The position numbers were made by a program, and so were the translations under genes. Source: Candidatus Flexicrinis affinis (GTDB lineage: Bacteria; Chloroflexota; Anaerolineae; Aggregatilineales; Phototrophicaceae). Taken from it: a stretch of 64,000 nt of DNA. Positions 25,184 to 32,306 of this stretch are shown here, one piece after another. Each line of letters starts with the position of its first letter. Positions within the stretch are counted from its first letter, which is position 1. Under the pieces are notes generated by a model. That model was given only the letters and a program-made list of their open reading frames with translations, was not told where the DNA came from and searched no databases. The DNA is taken from NCBI GenBank assembly GCA_016716525.1, contig JADJWE010000002.1, positions 124,001 to 188,000 of the forward strand, written 5' to 3'.

Positions 25184-25957
25184 CTATTCGTTCTCCTGCC
25201 CCAAATACGCCCGGATGACCGCCTCGTTCTGGCTAATCTCGGCAGGCGGCCCCTCGGCAATCTTCTGGCCAAAATCGAGCGCGACGACGTGGTTCGAAAT
25301 GTCCATGACCAGCCCGACGTCATGCTCGATGAGCAAAATGGTGGTACGGCGCTGTTCATGGATGTCGAGGATGAACCGCGCCATGTCCTCTTTTTCTTCT
25401 TGATTCATGCCGGCCATCGGCTCGTCGAGCAGCAGCAGCTTAGGCTCCAGCGCCAGCGCCCGTCCCAGTTCGACTCGCTTGCGAAGACCATAGCTCAGCG
25501 TGCCGACGATCGACTTGCGAATGGCCTCCATCTCGAGGAATTCGATGATTTCCTCGACAACCGCGCGGTGTTCGATCTCCTCGCGCCGTGCCGGCCCGAT
25601 AAACAGCGCGCCGGATAGCATGTTGCTCTTCATGTGTAGGTGCCGTGCGGCCATCAGGTTGTCGAGCGCAGTCATGTTGGTATACAGCGCGATGTTCTGG
25701 AACGTGCGGCTGATCCCGAGCTGTGCTCGCCTGTATGGTGGAAGTTTCGAGATGTCTTGCCCATCCAACAAAATGCGGCCGGTCTGCGGCTTATAGAAGC
25801 CGTTGATGCTGTTGATCAGGCTGGTTTTTCCGGCGCCGTTCGGGCCGATTACCGACACGATCTCACCTTCGCGCACGTCGAAGCTGATGTGCTGAAGGGC
25901 TTTAATCCCGCCAAACGAGAGCGAGACGTCGTCAATATGCAGTTTGACAGAACTCAT
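25184..25957 (-). CDS. livG: Branched-chain-type ABC transporter ATPase, LivG class
   Basis: 257 residues. Walker A GPNGAGKTS, the LivG-type signature LSYGLRKRVELGRAL, Walker B LLLDEPMAGMNQEE and an H-loop in LLIEHDVGLVM. GISRTFQNIALYTNMTALDNLMAARH is diagnostic of LivG. It is the first gene of the operon, about 41 bases downstream of a predicted transcription start. It works with LivF on the LivHM permease. Confidence 0.95.
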   Translation of the reverse strand: MSSVKLHIDDVSLSFGGIKALQHISFDVREGEIVSVIGPNGAGKTSLINSINGFYKPQTGRILLDGQDISKLPPYRRAQLGISRTFQNIALYTNMTALDNLMAARHLHMKSNMLSGALFIGPARREEIEHRAVVEEIIEFLEMEAIRKSIVGTLSYGLRKRVELGRALALEPKLLLLDEPMAGMNQEEKEDMARFILDIHEQRRTTILLIEHDVGLVMDISNHVVALDFGQKIAEGPPAEISQNEAVIRAYLGQENE

Positions 25958-26004
25958 GTACGAATGAAGACCTCAAGGTTGCGGAAATGTCAGCACTATT
26001 CCAC

Positions 26005-26034
26005 ACTATACCCACAATCGTTCTGGTGCGGCAA
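26005..26034 (-). promoter_or_regulatory. Candidate promoter of the liv/acyl-CoA ligase operon
   Basis: On the minus strand, TTGCCG (26034-26029), an 18-base spacer and TATAGT (26010-26005). It lies about 48 bases upstream of the livG start. Confidence 0.5.
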
Positions 26035-26116
26035 TAACGGGTAACAACTGTCGACGGCGTTGTACCAGCCTCTTCGAGGAGCCCGGCCGCACGTGCGGCA
26101 TGCTCAATTGCGTGAC

Positions 26117-26941
26117 CTAGCCATGCGCGTCCAGCCATGCAGCAATCTCGTTCAGCACGTCCTGTTGTTCCGGCTCGTTGTGGACTTCGTGATAAGCCGC
26201 CGGAATTGTCCGTAGAGTCTTGTCCGCGCTGCCGATGTGGTCGTACAGGTACCTGCTTCCCGCCAGTGGCGTTATGCGATCTGCTTCACCGTGGACAATG
26301 AGCACGGGTAGTGTGATCGACGCGACCGATTGACGGGCACGCTCCAGCGCTTCAGCTCCGTGGACAGCCATGGCGAGTCGGGTGCGCTCAATTACATTCA
26401 GGGGATCGGCCTTGTAAGCTTTCACAACCGCCTCGTCACGGCTCACCGAGTCCGCATCGATCGGGATGGCCTTGAAGTTCGGCACAACGCGGGCCGCAGC
26501 GCGAAGCAATGTCTGCACGAAGCCCGGAAACTTCTTGTCAAACCACAGGGGCGACCCGGTAGATACCCAGCCGGCTAGACCGTCGGGATGCTGCGCGACG
26601 AACAACGTGCTGATCAGCGATCCCATGCTATGTCCGTAGATGAAGACAGGTACACCCGGATGGCGCGATCTGACGTCGTCGACCCGCGCCTTGAGGTCGG
26701 CGACCGGCTGATCGAACGAGTCGAACATTGCCCGCTCGCCTTCACTTCTCCCGTGGCCGCGATGATCGTGTCCGTACACCGCGTAGCCGCGGCGATTCAA
26801 GAAATCGACGACGTGCGCATATCGGCCGATGTGTTCGTTAATTCCGTGGACGATATAGACGACGCCTTTCGCGTTCTCGACCGGTGAATCGAGTGTGTGC
26901 AGCTTCAAGCCGTCGAATGTGCGTGTAGTACCGGTCTGCAT
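26117..26941 (-). CDS. Alpha/beta hydrolase, monoacylglycerol lipase-like
   Basis: 274 residues. Nucleophile elbow GHSMG (about residue 102) in FIYGHSMGSLIST, acid in VLIVHGEADRITP (about 218) and histidine in AYHEVHNEP (about 250), a complete Ser-Asp-His triad. YGHDHRGHGRSEG near 55 is the oxyanion-side signature of the monoglyceride lipase/lysophospholipase group. No signal peptide, so cytoplasmic. GGAGGG lies 7 bases before the ATG. It is upstream of the acyl-CoA ligase operon on the same strand but separated by that operon's own promoter; release of fatty acids for the ligase is a plausible but unproven link. Confidence 0.9.
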   Translation of the reverse strand: MQTGTTRTFDGLKLHTLDSPVENAKGVVYIVHGINEHIGRYAHVVDFLNRRGYAVYGHDHRGHGRSEGERAMFDSFDQPVADLKARVDDVRSRHPGVPVFIYGHSMGSLISTLFVAQHPDGLAGWVSTGSPLWFDKKFPGFVQTLLRAAARVVPNFKAIPIDADSVSRDEAVVKAYKADPLNVIERTRLAMAVHGAEALERARQSVASITLPVLIVHGEADRITPLAGSRYLYDHIGSADKTLRTIPAAYHEVHNEPEQQDVLNEIAAWLDAHG

Positions 26942-26991
26942 GGCGCGTCCCTCCGGGTGATGAGACTTACTCTAGCCGATCCGCCGTGCAG

Positions 26992-27021
26992 TTGCCAAGC
27001 ACGCGCCCCGCACGACATAAT
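26992..27021 (+). promoter_or_regulatory. Promoter of the YbjN gene, possibly leaderless
   Basis: TTGCCA (26992-26997), an 18-base spacer and CATAAT (27016-27021). The predicted transcription start falls at or within one base of the ATG at 27028, so the message may lack a leader. Confidence 0.45.
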
Positions 27022-27027
27022 GGAAGC

Positions 27028-27495
27028 ATGTTCAACAGCGCACGCACCCCCGAATTCGATCCGTCGCTTGACGCCGTAGCCGCTCGCGTCGACAACGTGC
27101 TGCGAACGCTAGGCGTTGACCCCGGCCTTGCGCGTCTGCCCAACACCGGCGGTTACAATATCGTGTGGCAGTTCCAGCGCGGCTCGGCGTTCATCGAAGT
27201 CCAACTCGTCAACGAGGGCGGCCGGCGCTACTTCCAAGTCTGCGCGCCGATCATGCACGTCCCATCCGATAACCTGCTGCGCCTTTACCGGCGGCTTCTG
27301 GAGTACAACATGCAGTTGAGCGGCGCGGCATTCGCGGTCTACCGAGATGTCGTGTACGTCGTCAACGAGCGTATGCTGGAAGGTCTGGACGACGCAGAAG
27401 CCAATGTGATGATCAGCAACGTGGCCGGTTTTGCCGATACGCTCGACGATAAGCTCGTGCGCGAATTCGGCGGCCGACTGTACGGGCAGGTGTGA
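27028..27495 (+). CDS. YbjN-domain protein
   Basis: 155 residues. The pattern of strands and helices (VWQFQRGSAFIEVQLVNEGGRRYFQVCAPIMHVPSDNLLRLYRRLLEYNMQLSGAAFAVYRDVVYVVNERMLE) matches the YbjN/type III chaperone-like fold, in which a beta sheet packs on two helices and which is used in regulatory protein contacts. No enzyme motif. There is one base between its stop and the GTG of the following lipoprotein gene, so the pair is an operon. Function remains general: a regulator or chaperone. Confidence 0.75.
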   Translation: MFNSARTPEFDPSLDAVAARVDNVLRTLGVDPGLARLPNTGGYNIVWQFQRGSAFIEVQLVNEGGRRYFQVCAPIMHVPSDNLLRLYRRLLEYNMQLSGAAFAVYRDVVYVVNERMLEGLDDAEANVMISNVAGFADTLDDKLVREFGGRLYGQV

Positions 27496-27496
27496 C

Positions 27497-28510
27497 GTGC
27501 GCAGCATCGCCGCCGTCTTGCTCATCGCCGCGCTGCTCGTAGGCTGTCAGCCCGCGAACAACGCCAGTCCGCTGCCGACAATCATGGCGCTGCCTAGCGC
27601 CACCGAGACCGTGCCGCCCAGCGACACCCCGCCGCCCTCAGCGACGTTCACGCCCAGCCCGACGCCAACCGGCCCAACGCCGGACGTAACGCTCGTGGCA
27701 CAGGCCACTGTCACGTCGACGGAAACGCCCGAGCCAACCGAAACGCCGACAGAAACCCCGTCCGAGACGCCCACCGAGACGCCGTCGTCGGACGCTGCTG
27801 CAACCGCCACGTCGAACGCCACTGCCACGCAGACATTCACACCGTCGCTCACCGTCACGCCCAGCCTGACGATCACTGACACGCCGACACGTACCCCGAC
27901 GCCGACGCCGTGGCCCACCGAACCGCAAGGGCCGCTGCTCGCGTTGGCGATCCTCGCGCTGTCCTCGACACCTGCGCCGCCGGTCACGTTGGTGCTGGCA
28001 ACCGCAACCGGCTTCGTCCCACCGAACCCGAACACCACGCTGTGCCTGCCGCCGCCCGGTGGATTCGCGGCAGTGTACGCCGCCGATCCGGTGCTGGCGT
28101 CGCAGATCGGGTGCAGCGTGGGCGGCCCGTTGAGCTACCCAGCAGCAGTCCAACGGTTCGAGCGCGGCATGATGATCTACGTGGGTGAAAGCCCGGCAGC
28201 GGTCTACGTGCTGTACAACACGGGGAACTTCTCGCACTACAACGACACGTGGGTCGATGGCGTCGATCCAGTCAGCGGTGGCGAGATCCCGCCGCCGGGG
28301 CTGTTCGAGCCGATCCGCGGCTTCGGCAAGGTGTGGCGGTCATTCCCGGACGTGCGCAACGGCCTCGGATGGGCAATCGAGAACGAAGCTGGTACCAGCG
28401 CCACCGTTCTCGCATTCAATGCAGGCAAGATGATCGCGCTGCCGAACCTCGGTCAGGTCGCGGTGCTTGCCAATTTCGGAAACTATAGACTGCTGCCCGG
28501 AACGTCCTGA
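27497..28510 (+). CDS. Lipoprotein with a Thr/Pro-rich linker
   Basis: 337 residues from the GTG at 27497. MRSIAAVLLIAALLVGC-Q is a lipoprotein signal peptide with lipobox LVGC. Residues about 30-155 are a T/P/S/E-rich extended linker (repeated ETPTET-like steps), which would hold the C-terminal part away from the membrane. The last roughly 150 residues form a compact domain (MIYVGESPAAVYVLYN, WAIENEAGTSATVLAFNAGKMIALPNLGQVAVL) of unknown role. Such architecture is common in monoderm Chloroflexota. It follows the YbjN gene with a one-base gap. Confidence 0.8.
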   Translation: MRSIAAVLLIAALLVGCQPANNASPLPTIMALPSATETVPPSDTPPPSATFTPSPTPTGPTPDVTLVAQATVTSTETPEPTETPTETPSETPTETPSSDAAATATSNATATQTFTPSLTVTPSLTITDTPTRTPTPTPWPTEPQGPLLALAILALSSTPAPPVTLVLATATGFVPPNPNTTLCLPPPGGFAAVYAADPVLASQIGCSVGGPLSYPAAVQRFERGMMIYVGESPAAVYVLYNTGNFSHYNDTWVDGVDPVSGGEIPPPGLFEPIRGFGKVWRSFPDVRNGLGWAIENEAGTSATVLAFNAGKMIALPNLGQVAVLANFGNYRLLPGTS

Positions 28511-28520
28511 CAGCCGTTTG

Positions 28521-28694
28521 AGAAGTAATGTGGAGGCGTTGCTTGCACAAGGTGTTTACACCCCTTGGCCCATCTCTCCGGAATTGTCGGCGCATGCGAG
28601 GACATCCGCCAGCAAGGGAGGCCGGAGAGCGAAAGCCTTACGGAAGGGGTTGGGAGAGCGTCCCAACCTGAAGTCTTATTTTCGAATTACTTCT
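28521..28694. other. Highly structured intergenic region between convergent genes
   Basis: About 175 bases with nested complementarity: AGAAGTAAT (28521-28529) with ATTACTTCT (28686-28694), CTCTCCGG (28574-28581) with CCGGAGAG (28622-28629), and the terminator-like hairpin annotated separately. The segment GGAGGCGTTGCTTGCA recalls palindromic interspersed repeats. No open frame is supported. It could be a degenerate repeat, a structured 3' end or a small RNA; I cannot decide between these. Confidence 0.45.
28648..28682 (+). terminator. Intrinsic terminator after the lipoprotein gene
   Basis: GGTTGGGA (28648-28655) pairs perfectly with TCCCAACC (28661-28668) around five bases. A T-rich stretch (TCTTATTTT) follows from 28674 to 28682 on the plus strand. 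Confidence 0.65.
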
Positions 28695-29682
28695 AGGTCG
28701 GAGTCTGCTTGCGGGCACGCGGCGCACGGCGCGGCGTCGCCGGCACGTCGTTCGCCCGGCGCACACTGAGCAGCATCATCTGGGTATGACGCGCCTCAAG
28801 CAGAAGCATCGGATGCTCGGCGCTGTCGACGATCTGCGCCAACATATCCAGAAGCCGCTGATGGATTTCATCCGGCACGCTTGAGCTTTCACGCACGGCG
28901 GACAACGCGCGCAATGCCTCGCGCCGCAGCATCATGTCGCGCTCGGCCCTCAGCGGGTCGAACGCGGCCGGCTCGTCGTCAAGCGGCGCAGGATACAGTG
29001 CAAGCTCCATCAGCGTCACGACCGCCTTGGTCGACTCCATCACGTCGTCGCTTGTGCACAACACGCTGTGCCGGCGCACTTCGAGGAACTGATCCACGGT
29101 CGTGAGCTTTGCCTGCGCGCTGCGCGACTGGCTGAGCAAATCCTCGGCCTTATAGCTCAAGTCTTCGACCTCGCGGCGCTGCTCCTCGATGGCATCCTGA
29201 AGCCGGCGCGCGCCGGCGTCGCGCTCAATGTCGCGCGCTTCGGCCAGCGCGATCTTGTTGAGCGCCTCGTTGACGCGGGCTTCGGTGCTGCGCGCTTCCT
29301 CACGATATTCGCGCACGCGCTCCGCCGAGTGGGCGGCGTTGCGCTCGGCCCGTTCGGCCTTATCCGTCAACTGCTCTACCGTGCGGCGGTTCTGCTGGAA
29401 GATGTAGACGACCACGCCAAGCGCCAGCGGCAAGATCAGCGCAATGATTCCCAGCACGACTTCGAGCAAGCTGAGGATACGGTCGGCCTGATCGAGCGCC
29501 AGCGTCGCGCGCTCGTCAGGCGTGATGCCCGGCGTGGTCATCGTCGCCGGGCCAAGCCGGTCAATCCCCAACATCAGCGCCACGATCAGCACAAACACCA
29601 CATACACCGCCAGCACCACGATGAGCGACACGCGCAGTACGCGCTGGCCACGGGATTCGGCGGTTCTTGTCGTCTGGCTCAT
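28693..29682 (-). CDS. Two-helix membrane protein with coiled coil, third gene of a signalling operon
   Basis: 329 residues. Two membrane segments at about 15-40 (VLRVSLIVVLAVYVVFVLIVALML) and 70-95 (LSLLEVVLGIIALILPLALGVVVYIF). A long charged coiled coil runs from about 98 to 200 (EQLTDKAERAERNAAHSAERVREYREEARSTE and onward). The C-terminal 130 residues are helical and soluble (ALRALSAVRESSSVPDEIHQRLLDMLAQI), like a HEAT-type surface. No catalytic motif. It begins 4 bases after the response regulator stop, so it is cotranscribed with that gene and the PocR kinase. It may be the membrane output or a sensor partner. Confidence 0.78.
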   Translation of the reverse strand: MSQTTRTAESRGQRVLRVSLIVVLAVYVVFVLIVALMLGIDRLGPATMTTPGITPDERATLALDQADRILSLLEVVLGIIALILPLALGVVVYIFQQNRRTVEQLTDKAERAERNAAHSAERVREYREEARSTEARVNEALNKIALAEARDIERDAGARRLQDAIEEQRREVEDLSYKAEDLLSQSRSAQAKLTTVDQFLEVRRHSVLCTSDDVMESTKAVVTLMELALYPAPLDDEPAAFDPLRAERDMMLRREALRALSAVRESSSVPDEIHQRLLDMLAQIVDSAEHPMLLLEARHTQMMLLSVRRANDVPATPRRAPRARKQTPT

Positions 29683-29686
29683 GAGG

Positions 29687-30130
29687 CTAGGTCACTTTCT
29701 TGATGCGGTCGATCAGGTCGACCGGCAGAAACGGCTTGGTGAGAAAGCTCACTTTGTTGCGGTACTTGCGCTCCTCTTCGCGGATACGCTCGCGGATGTT
29801 CGGGTCGCGCACAACGGACGTGAAGATGATCGGCACCTCGATAAGGTTCAGCTTGCTGCGAATCGTGCGGTGCAGGCGCATCCCGGTCTCGACCGGATTG
29901 GTGAACTCCTCCCGGTCGGCGGGCCCGCCGCTGCCGGGCATCAACATATCGAGCACGAGAACGCGAAATGAGTCGCCTTCGCGGCGGAGGATCTCTAGTG
30001 TCTCGTCGACCGTCATCGTTTGGACGACGTCGTATTTTCGACGTCGCAGTGCATCGACATTGGGTTGAGCGTACTCCGGCTCGTCATCCAGCACAAGCAC
30101 TCTGACGACAGCCGATCCGTCGTTCATCAT
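29687..30130 (-). CDS. Response regulator receiver protein
   Basis: 147 residues. The ATG at 30130 has AGGAGG 9 bases upstream; the longer open frame before it reads into the kinase gene. Receiver motifs: VLVLDDEPEY (acidic pocket), phospho-acceptor in VLVLDMLMPGSGG, IIFTSVVRD (switch threonine) and LTKPFLPVD (lysine). An insertion of about 15 residues after LMPGSGG (ADREEFTNPVETGMRLH) enlarges the beta3-alpha3 loop. No output domain. It sits between the PocR kinase and the coiled-coil membrane protein, so phosphotransfer from that kinase is expected. Confidence 0.92.
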   Translation of the reverse strand: MMNDGSAVVRVLVLDDEPEYAQPNVDALRRRKYDVVQTMTVDETLEILRREGDSFRVLVLDMLMPGSGGPADREEFTNPVETGMRLHRTIRSKLNLIEVPIIFTSVVRDPNIRERIREEERKYRNKVSFLTKPFLPVDLIDRIKKVT

Positions 30131-30143
30131 GACAACAAACCTC

Positions 30144-32099
30144 CTAGTGGTCGGCTGCGTTTTTCGGCAGCAGTGGAAGCAGTACCGTAAACGTGGTGTG
30201 CCAGTGACGCGTTCCACCGGTCGTCCGGCCGCGACGCGACGGGTTGGCCGTCAGCGTTCCGCCGTGCGTCTCGACAATCTCGCGCGCTACATACAGACCG
30301 ATGCCGGTTCCCGGCGCATGTCGCGCGGTCGCCCCGTCGGAGCGGAAGCCGTATTCGAAGATGCGCTCGACGTCCGGCGATGAAAGCTCGATCCCCTCGT
30401 TGTGCACTTCGATCATCGCCATCTCGGCGCTGATTCCGCCCACAACCCGAATCTCGGTACCGGGGAATGAGTACTTCACGGCGTTGTCGATGAGGTTGCC
30501 GATCGCATGTTTGAACAGATTGTCGGTCGTGATGATCTTCAACCTGCCATTCAACGGGATGAAGCTGTCAGTGTCGACGTTGAGCCGGCCGATCTTGCGA
30601 AGCTGCGCCGGGCCTTGAAAGTCGCGCGCTATTTCGATCATCAACGCGGCAACGTCGCCGATGATGGCGTACTCCCAATCGACATTCGACTGCGACTTCG
30701 GGCTGATCGCCGAACGCAGCAGGTTGGCAGCAAGGCGCGCGCCGTTGTTGGCACTGTACATCACGTCGTCGACGCGGTCGACAAACCACTTCAGGTCGCC
30801 CGGCGTCCAGCGACCGAACGACTCCGGATAGAACTCCTGAAGCTCGTGTACGAACTCCTGAATGTTCGAGGCGTGCCCGCGCACGGTCCCGAACGCCTGT
30901 GTGAGCTGGTGGCTGACCTTCTCCAACCACACGCGCTGGGTGTTGAGCGCGTCCTTGCGCCGGTCGGCCAGTCTGCGGTTATTGAACGCCAAACCGATGG
31001 CCGCGGCGAACTGCTCCAGCATCGTCATCTCGATGCGGTTGCCGTTGTCGATCTTGAAGCCGCCCCCGGCGATGTCGTCGTGCTCGTTCATGAAGTACGC
31101 CAGCACGCCGTGCTGTTCGCCGAGGTTCAGCTTGATCTTGAAGACCTTGTCGATGCGCTGCGCAAACGATGTGCTCCACTCTGCGATGCTGCGGTGAATG
31201 GCCGCCGGCTTTTCGGGATCGGCGCGCACGACCGAGCCCTTCAAGCCCTGCATTTCGTCGACCGTCACCGGGTCCAGTTCGTACATACGGCCTTGAAACT
31301 CGTCGGGCAGCCCGGAGATCACGACCGCAATATGCTTGTCGCGGCGCGACCCGCGCCCCGGCACCAGCACCATGCCGGCCATCGCGCCGATCAGCGCACG
31401 CATCTTATCGACCGCACGCTCGGTGCGCGCCCAGAATTGGTCCCACGAGATCGTGCTGTCGTTCAACTGCTCCGACGCCACGCGGATAATCTCGCTCGCC
31501 TTGAGCTGATGGTGTTCGGCGCGCATCTTCTTTTGGTAATCGAGCCGTTCTGCCCCCAAGCGCGACACCCAATCGGCCAGATGCTTCACGCGGGCGCTCT
31601 TTTCGTCCAGTTCGGCGCGGCTGACCGTCCGGATGTGATCGACCTTCGACGTCAGCACGCCTTCAGGCATGCCCAGTTTCGCCTCAAGGTCGTTGGCGCG
31701 GCGCATCACGACGCCGTGATCGCCGGTATCGCCGACCAGCACCTGCCCGAAGAATACGGTCGCCACCAGTTCGCCATCGACGCGAATCGGTACGGCCACG
31801 TCGGTCAAACCGGCATGGCACTTGTACAGCATGTGCGCGGATTGATTGGTGCGTGCACGGCGCGCCATCTCGGTATCATGCTCGCGGCACAGCGCGTCCC
31901 CGTCGGGATACGCGCGGAGGGCACTGCAAAAGCCGCAGAAACGCTCGCCCTCGATCGCGTCGTAGAGATACTCGTTGGTGTCTGCCAGCAGTACGTCGTA
32001 CGCGCCCTCCCAGCGGCCGAGCGCACCCTCCAGCATCAGCCGGAAGGCCTCGACATCGCCGATCAGTTCGACGAACCGCGACTGTTTGGTCTCAATCAC
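30144..32099 (-). CDS. Histidine kinase with N-terminal PocR sensory domain
   Basis: 651 residues. Residues about 5-170 match the PocR ligand-binding domain, with its cysteines in FCGFCSALRAYPDGDALCREHD and YKCHAGLTDVAVPI. A GAF-like region spans about 220-390. The phospho-acceptor helix contains KVSHQLTQAFGTVRGHA (about 405). The ATPase has N box NLIDNAVKYSF and G box GTGIGLYVAREIVETHGG. No membrane segment, so it senses a cytoplasmic ligand; PocR domains in other bacteria bind small organic ligands such as hydrocarbon derivatives or diols. It starts at a GTG. First gene of the three-gene operon, 13 bases before the regulator. Confidence 0.9.
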   Translation of the reverse strand: MIETKQSRFVELIGDVEAFRLMLEGALGRWEGAYDVLLADTNEYLYDAIEGERFCGFCSALRAYPDGDALCREHDTEMARRARTNQSAHMLYKCHAGLTDVAVPIRVDGELVATVFFGQVLVGDTGDHGVVMRRANDLEAKLGMPEGVLTSKVDHIRTVSRAELDEKSARVKHLADWVSRLGAERLDYQKKMRAEHHQLKASEIIRVASEQLNDSTISWDQFWARTERAVDKMRALIGAMAGMVLVPGRGSRRDKHIAVVISGLPDEFQGRMYELDPVTVDEMQGLKGSVVRADPEKPAAIHRSIAEWSTSFAQRIDKVFKIKLNLGEQHGVLAYFMNEHDDIAGGGFKIDNGNRIEMTMLEQFAAAIGLAFNNRRLADRRKDALNTQRVWLEKVSHQLTQAFGTVRGHASNIQEFVHELQEFYPESFGRWTPGDLKWFVDRVDDVMYSANNGARLAANLLRSAISPKSQSNVDWEYAIIGDVAALMIEIARDFQGPAQLRKIGRLNVDTDSFIPLNGRLKIITTDNLFKHAIGNLIDNAVKYSFPGTEIRVVGGISAEMAMIEVHNEGIELSSPDVERIFEYGFRSDGATARHAPGTGIGLYVAREIVETHGGTLTANPSRRGRTTGGTRHWHTTFTVLLPLLPKNAADH

Positions 32100-32126
32100 G
32101 TCTTAAGCCCTGTTCGAATTTCAACA

Positions 32127-32135
32127 ATCATAGCA
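32127..32135 (-). promoter_or_regulatory. Extended -10 promoter of the PocR kinase operon
   Basis: TGCTATGAT on the minus strand, with TTGACC 19 bases upstream of the hexamer. The predicted start is about 20 bases before the GTG start codon. Confidence 0.5.
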
Positions 32136-32233
32136 TCGGACGCGCGCAGCGGGTCAAACAATGACGGCCGCCCCTCGAATTTGCTCAGTTCGTGGGGGTG
32201 GCTGACGATCGCCCGATGAACCGCGCGTTTGAT

Positions 32234-32279
32234 TTGGAAGCACTCCGGTGCATCCTGTACAATGCCGTTTCGAGAAACG
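32234..32279 (+). promoter_or_regulatory. Promoter and start-site palindrome of the SH3b-glycosidase gene
   Basis: TTGGAA (32234-32239), an 18-base spacer and TACAAT (32258-32263). CGTTTC (32266-32271) and GAAACG (32274-32279) form an inverted repeat across the predicted transcription start, a position where a repressor could act. Confidence 0.55.
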
Positions 32280-32306
32280 TTGGGAAACTTTTGCCGAGGA
32301 GATGAG

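Noticed and set aside
18352..25957. Branched-chain amino acid transport as the function of the liv-like operon
   Set aside because: The subunits belong to that family, but the two embedded CoA ligases make this default substrate unlikely; kept only as family names.
27550..27950. Tandem DNA repeats in the lipoprotein gene
   Set aside because: The ACCGAAACGCC-like repetition simply encodes a Thr/Pro/Glu-rich linker, common in lipoproteins of this kind; units are irregular.
30507..32219. Plus-strand open frame of 570 codons opposite the PocR kinase gene
   Set aside because: The composition is typical of a reverse-frame shadow and the opposite strand has all kinase motifs.
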